Assembly (NCBI GenBank): GCA_027001815.1
Contig: JALTLT010000411.1
Span: 1 to 10,281, forward strand
Direction of reading: 5' to 3'
From: Gammaproteobacteria bacterium
Lineage (GTDB): Bacteria > Pseudomonadota > Gammaproteobacteria > JALTLT01
DNA length: 10,281 nt
The position numbers were made by a program, and so were the translations under genes. Each line of letters begins with the position of its first letter. Within the stretch, counting starts at the first letter, position 1. Positions 7,222 to 10,281 of the stretch are shown here, in pieces. The notes beneath the pieces are model-generated. The model was not told the origin of the DNA and ran no database searches. It saw nothing but the letters and a program-made list of their open reading frames with translations.

Positions 7222-8550
7222 ATGGCTGAGAACGATACCCCCGAGTCCGGATCGGAGAGCGGGAATGCGCCCGAGGCGGATACCTCCCCCGAGCCGGTGA
7301 AGAAGAAGGCGCCTGCCCGGAAGAAGAAATCGACGGCCAAGAAGAAGAGCGCGGCCAGGAAGAAGAAGGCCAGCGCAAAGAAGAAGGCGGCCACCAGGAA
7401 GAGCACGGCGAAGAAGACGACGGCCGCGGCCAAGAGCAGCGAGTCCGCCGAGAAGAGCCGTGAACCGGAGTGGCCGTTGCCGGCCACCGCCGCGGCTACC
7501 GTAACCCGGGCCAAGGAACCCAGGGACGAAGAACCCAAGGCCGAAGAACCCAGGGCCGAAGAACCCAGGGCCGAAGAACCCAAGGGCGAAGAACCCAAGG
7601 GCGAAGAACCCAAGGGCGAAGAACCCAAGGGCGAAGAACCCAAGGGCGAAGAACCCAAGGGCGAAGAACCCAAGGGCGAACCGCCCTCCTCCTCCCTCCG
7701 TCGTGAACCCCCGGCATCCGCCGCGCCCCGGCCTCTCTGGCTCAAGCTGGGTGTTCCGGCGCTGGCAGTGGTGCTCTTCTTCGTCCTGCTGGAGGATCGC
7801 CGCGAACGGGCGGCTCAGCCGGTGCCCCTGCCCCTTGCCGAGGTGAAGTGGCAGGGCGAGGACGATCCCCTGGAGTTCTACCTTTGGATGACCACCGAGC
7901 CGGTACAGGGGTCGGAAGAGAGCCAACACCCCGAAGCGGCGGTCGTCCAGCCCCCCGCGAAGGCACAAGAGGAGGCCCTGCCGCTCTCCGATGTGGAGTG
8001 GGAGGAGGATGACTTCTTCGCCCTGCTGCTCCTCTCCCTGGAGGAGCAGGACTCCACGCCCTCCGTAGAGGAGGCGGCCGGCGCCGAGATCACCGGTGGA
8101 GAAGCGGCGGATGACAAGCGCGGCGAGGAGGTTTCGGAATCCCTTGCCGAAGGGGAACCGGCGGGGGAGAAGATGGCTGCGGAAGTGCCTGCGCCGGCCG
8201 AGGTGACGGCCGTCGAAGAGGCCCCGGCCGCGCCGGAGGTGGCTGCCGAGTCCCCGCCTGCCGCCGACGGGACGCCCCTCCCCTCCGCTGATGCCGAACC
8301 CTCGGAACCGGTCCCGGCCGAAGAAATGGATGGACCGGCCCCGGAAGAGGCGGGTGCGCGGGTGGTGGAGAGCGGCGCCGGCGAAGAGGGTGCCGCAGAA
8401 GGTGGTGAGGTTGGCGAGGAGATGGCCGTACCCCCCGTCTGGAACCCCTACCTGGTCTATCCCTATCCCCCCTACCCGCCCTATCCCCCGCCGGCGGTGG
8501 TGGATCCCTTCTATCCCTGGGGACCGCCCGGTCCCTGGTGGTGGTGGTGA
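7222..8550 (+). CDS. Unknown single-pass membrane protein with Lys-rich and repeat domains
   Basis: I do not recognise a family for this 442-aa protein. Residues 26-72 are Lys/Ala-rich (for example KKKAPARKKKSTAKKK), resembling histone H1 or AlgP-type tails. Residues 98-152 are 11 pentapeptide units, mostly EEPKG. One hydrophobic segment (about 172-190, LWLKLGVPALAVVLFFVLL) fits a membrane helix, and the strongly basic N-terminus predicts that end in the cytoplasm and the C-terminus outside. Residues 191-405 are acidic and rich in Ala, Glu and Pro, with a short duplication (LPLAEVKW at 203, LPLSDVEW at 253). From about 406 the tail is Pro/Tyr-rich and ends in WWWW. The start at 7222 has GGAG (7210-7213) at 8 bases; a GTG at 7213 would be inside that site. 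It has its own promoter and terminators, so it seems monocistronic. A DNA-to-membrane tether or an envelope-spanning protein are guesses only. Confidence 0.85.
   Translation: MAENDTPESGSESGNAPEADTSPEPVKKKAPARKKKSTAKKKSAARKKKASAKKKAATRKSTAKKTTAAAKSSESAEKSREPEWPLPATAAATVTRAKEPRDEEPKAEEPRAEEPRAEEPKGEEPKGEEPKGEEPKGEEPKGEEPKGEEPKGEPPSSSLRREPPASAAPRPLWLKLGVPALAVVLFFVLLEDRRERAAQPVPLPLAEVKWQGEDDPLEFYLWMTTEPVQGSEESQHPEAAVVQPPAKAQEEALPLSDVEWEEDDFFALLLLSLEEQDSTPSVEEAAGAEITGGEAADDKRGEEVSESLAEGEPAGEKMAAEVPAPAEVTAVEEAPAAPEVAAESPPAADGTPLPSADAEPSEPVPAEEMDGPAPEEAGARVVESGAGEEGAAEGGEVGEEMAVPPVWNPYLVYPYPPYPPYPPPAVVDPFYPWGPPGPWWWW
7513..7677 (+). repeat. 15-bp tandem repeat array (11 units) in coding sequence
   Basis: The unit GAAGAACCCAAGGGC encodes EEPKG. 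Seven exact copies occupy 7573-7677; three variants ending GCC (EEPKA, EEPRA, EEPRA) occupy 7528-7572; a degenerate unit (KEPRD) starts the array. The unit length is a multiple of three, so copy-number change keeps the frame. Exact identity at synonymous positions points to recent expansion by slippage or recombination. Confidence 0.95.
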
Positions 8551-8578
8551 GGGGTCAGCCTCTCTGACGGGATGTCGA

Positions 8579-8600
8579 GAAAGGCCGGAGAAGGCCTTTC
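8579..8600 (+). terminator. Hairpin downstream of the unknown gene
   Basis: GAAAGGCC (8579-8586) and GGCCTTTC (8593-8600) form a perfect 8-bp stem with a GGAGAA loop, 28 bases after the stop codon. The 3' arm ends in TTTC, giving weak terminator character. Confidence 0.5.
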
Positions 8601-8610
8601 CCGATCAAGA

Positions 8611-8634
8611 AAGCCGGAATGCGGTTTCCGGCTT
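8611..8634 (+). terminator. Second hairpin downstream of the unknown gene
   Basis: AAGCCGGAA (8611-8619) and TTCCGGCTT (8626-8634) form a perfect 9-bp stem with a 6-base loop. The A-rich lead and the CTTCCTC that follows are terminator-like. With the previous hairpin it may form a tandem terminator; being nearly symmetric it could also act on the opposite strand. Confidence 0.55.
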
Positions 8635-8639
8635 CCTCA

Positions 8640-8871
8640 CGTTTTCAATGAGGCCAGCAGCCTGTCGGACTTTGACAGACGGTCAGGTTCTGGTGCTTTC
8701 CGCGGGGCCCCGAGAGGCGGGAAGGCCCTCCCGGGGGACGCCGTAAACCCATCCCTGGGAGCTCGTCGGCGGCATCCTTGCCGCCAACGCCCCCGTGAGG
8801 GCCTTCCCGCCTCTCGGGGCGGAGTGACCTTCAGCTTGAAGTCCGACAGGCTGCTGGCCTCATTGAAAACG
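8640..8871. mobile_element. Nested foldback element, MITE-like, non-coding
   Basis: A 232-bp unit bounded by perfect 33-bp inverted arms (8640-8672 and 8839-8871, containing GAGGCCAGCAGCCTGTCGG). Inside is a second perfect 24-bp inverted pair (8707-8730 and 8797-8820, beginning GCCCCGAGAGGCGGG), continued imperfectly inwards, and at the centre a small stem GGCGGCA/TGCCGCC (8768-8774 and 8779-8785). No transposase or plausible gene is present, and I see no clear target-site duplication. The architecture suits a MITE or a dispersed intergenic repeat of gammaproteobacteria. It could also act as a bidirectional transcription block between the convergent genes. Confidence 0.65.
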
Positions 8872-8891
8872 GCGGTGCATCCCTGCACCGC
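8872..8891. repeat. 8-bp perfect hairpin abutting the foldback element
   Basis: GCGGTGCA (8872-8879) and TGCACCGC (8884-8891) are exact reverse complements around TCCC. It begins at the base after the foldback arm, so it may be part of the same composite repeat. Confidence 0.6.
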
Positions 8892-8895
8892 GGCA

Positions 8896-8930
8896 CAGGC
8901 TGTCAAAAAACGGTGTTTTTCAACAGCCTG
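8896..8930 (-). terminator. Hairpin immediately after the gor stop codon
   Basis: The arms CAGGCTGTCAAAAAAC (8896-8911) and GTTTTTCAACAGCCTG (8915-8930) pair over 16 positions with two mismatched or wobble steps and a 3-base loop. In the gor direction the hairpin starts at the base after the TAA (8931-8933) and includes a T6 run within the 3' arm. It is a likely gor terminator, although the T run lies in the stem rather than after it. Its GGCTGTTGAAAAA arm also resembles the ends of some insertion sequences and intergenic repeats, so mobile origin is possible. Confidence 0.5.
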
Positions 8931-10277
8931 TTAACGCATGGTGACCAGCTCCTCCGCGGCGGTCGGGTGCAGGGCCACTGTGTCGTCCAGATCCCCCTTG
9001 GTAGCCCCCATGCGGAGTGCCACCGCGAATCCCTGCAGCATCTCGTCGGCTCCGCGTCCGATGATGTGCACCCCAACCACCTTCTCCCGCGGGCCGATGG
9101 TCACCAGCTTCATGGCGGTGGCCGGTTGCCGGTCGGTGAGGGCGTGGTACATGTTGGTGAAACGGGTCTGGTAGCACTTGACCGCATCGCCGTGGATGGC
9201 GATCGCCTCCGCCTCGGTGAGACCGACGGTGCCGATGGGGGGGTGGGAGAAGATCACCGTGGGGATCAGATCGTATTGCAGGTGGCGGTCGGGCCGTCCG
9301 CCGAAGAGACGGTCGCCGAGACGCCGGCCGGCGGCGATCGCTACCGGCGTGAGCTGCGCGCGCCCGGTCACGTCCCCCACCGCGTAGATGCCCGGCACGT
9401 TGGTGTTCTGGAATTCGTCGGTGGGGATGAATCCCTCCCCGTCGGTCGCCACGCCCGCCGCAGGGAGTTCCAGCGGTGCGGTAAGGGGGCGCCGGCCCAC
9501 CGCCCAGATGAGGGTATCGTAGTCGTGGAGGGTGATGCCGCCGCGCAGGTGAAGGGTGAGCCGGCCCGGCTCCCCCTCCACCCGTTCCAGGGCACTGCGG
9601 GGCAGGATGTTGATGCCGTCGGCCAGCATCTCTTCCATCAGCGTGTCGCGCAACATGGCGTCGAACCGTCTGAGGAGCGTCTCCCGCCGCAGCAACAGCG
9701 TCACCTCGCTGCCCAGCGCGTTGAGCAGCCCCGCCAGCTCCACGGCGATGTAACCGGCGCCAACCACGGCGACCCGCCGTGGCTGGTTATCCAGGGCGAA
9801 GAAGCCGTCGGAGGTGATGCCCAGTTCGGCGCCGGGGATCTGCGGAACCACCGGCTCGCCGCCGGGGGCGATGACGATGTGATCGGCCGAGAGTCGGCGA
9901 TCGCCCACCGCCAGGGTATGGGTGTCCACGAAGCACGCCTCGCCCCGGACCAGATCGATCCCGAAGTCCTCCAGCCAGTTGCCGTACCAGCGGTTGATCC
10001 CCTCGATATAGGCATTGCGCTTCTCCACCAGGGTACGCCAATCGAAGCCGCCGCGATCGAGGTCGAACCCGTAACCGGTGGCATCCCCCAGGGTGTGGGC
10101 CACCTCGGCGGCGTTCCACATGATCTTCTTGGGCACACAGCCCACGTTGACGCAGGTTCCTCCCAGCGCCCCCCGCTCGACGATAGCGCACCTGGCGCCG
10201 TGCTGTGCCGCCTTCTCGGCGACCGAGAGGCCGCCGCTGCCGGCGCCGATGGCGATCAGATCGTACTTGTCGTTCAT
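8931..10277 (-). CDS. gor: Glutathione-disulfide reductase
   Basis: A 448-aa flavoprotein (E. coli Gor is 450 aa) that reduces oxidised glutathione with NADPH in the cytoplasm. The FAD-binding GAGSGG motif is at 11-16 and the redox-active disulfide is GGTCVNVGCVPKK with C42 and C47, the same numbering as E. coli. The second dinucleotide fold is VVGAGYIAVELAG (171-183). Arginines at 197-198 and 203-204 correspond to the E. coli residues that bind the NADPH 2'-phosphate, which argues for glutathione reductase over NADH-using dihydrolipoamide dehydrogenase. The C-terminus LHPTAAEELVTMR holds the catalytic His437-Glu442 pair. The ATG at 10275-10277 is four bases from the window edge and only GAG-type bases (CTCC read on the minus strand) are visible before it. 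It is convergent with the unknown gene, with a hairpin directly after the stop. Mycothione or trypanothione reductase homologues are less likely. Confidence 0.95.
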   Translation of the reverse strand: MNDKYDLIAIGAGSGGLSVAEKAAQHGARCAIVERGALGGTCVNVGCVPKKIMWNAAEVAHTLGDATGYGFDLDRGGFDWRTLVEKRNAYIEGINRWYGNWLEDFGIDLVRGEACFVDTHTLAVGDRRLSADHIVIAPGGEPVVPQIPGAELGITSDGFFALDNQPRRVAVVGAGYIAVELAGLLNALGSEVTLLLRRETLLRRFDAMLRDTLMEEMLADGINILPRSALERVEGEPGRLTLHLRGGITLHDYDTLIWAVGRRPLTAPLELPAAGVATDGEGFIPTDEFQNTNVPGIYAVGDVTGRAQLTPVAIAAGRRLGDRLFGGRPDRHLQYDLIPTVIFSHPPIGTVGLTEAEAIAIHGDAVKCYQTRFTNMYHALTDRQPATAMKLVTIGPREKVVGVHIIGRGADEMLQGFAVALRMGATKGDLDDTVALHPTAAEELVTMR

Positions 10278-10281
10278 GGAG

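Noticed and set aside
7513..7677. CRISPR-like direct repeats
   Set aside because: The 15-bp units are contiguous without spacers and encode a pentapeptide in frame.
7177..7968. Antisense open frames with Leu-Gly-Phe-Phe or Pro-Leu-Gly-Ser repeats
   Set aside because: They are reverse readings of the stop-free 15-bp repeat array and of the unknown gene.
8572..8934. Small open frames in the 8551-8930 gap
   Set aside because: They are created by the inverted repeats; the same peptide (FNEASSLSDF) appears on both strands because the arms are reverse complements.

Overview
This window spans the replication-origin region of a GC-rich (roughly 60 percent or more by eye) gammaproteobacterial chromosome. 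The gene order rpmH(-) / dnaA-dnaN-recF-gyrB(+) is the classic origin cluster. GyrB (804 aa from the preferred start), DnaN (366 aa) and GorA (448 aa, C42/C47) match E. coli lengths and residue numbering almost exactly. The DnaA signature helix, the DnaN MPMRL terminus and Pseudomonas-type parS sequences also fit Gammaproteobacteria. I cannot name the genus; a Chromatiales/Ectothiorhodospiraceae-like bacterium is only a guess.

Layout. Positions 1-13 carry the first four codons of rpmH on the minus strand. A gene-free region of about 640 bp (14-653) follows, with a good minus-strand rpmH promoter and a perfect 11-bp hairpin but no good DnaA boxes. dnaA starts at a GTG (654-1982). The dnaA-dnaN gap (1983-2213) is the best oriC candidate: it has two perfect DnaA boxes in opposite orientation, several degenerate ones and an AT-rich tract. 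dnaN (2214-3314) is followed by a strong hairpin and then recF (3416-4483). recF contains two parS-like palindromes, so chromosome-segregation signals are written inside a repair gene. The second sits just upstream of an extended -10 element (TGnTATAAT) that overlaps the recF stop codon and probably drives gyrB (4541-6955).

After gyrB comes a small terminator-like hairpin, a candidate sigma70 promoter and an unrecognised 442-aa protein (7222-8550). It has a lysine/alanine-rich histone-H1-like N-terminus, a pentapeptide repeat tract (11 units), one membrane segment, an acidic Ala/Glu/Pro-rich region with a short internal duplication, and a Pro/Tyr tail ending in four tryptophans. It is the most novel gene here. 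The interval 8551-8930 is packed with inverted repeats, including a 232-bp nested foldback with 33-bp perfect terminal arms that looks like a MITE or dispersed intergenic repeat. The window ends with gor (glutathione reductase) on the minus strand, complete and convergent with the unknown gene.

Function as a whole: DnaA opens the origin, the DnaN clamp gives the replicase processivity, RecF acts at gaps and stalled forks, GyrB with GyrA (not in the window) relieves supercoiling, and the parS sites would load ParB to segregate the new origins. gor and the unknown gene are neighbours with no demonstrated link to replication. One speculative link is that the unknown protein could tether DNA to the membrane.
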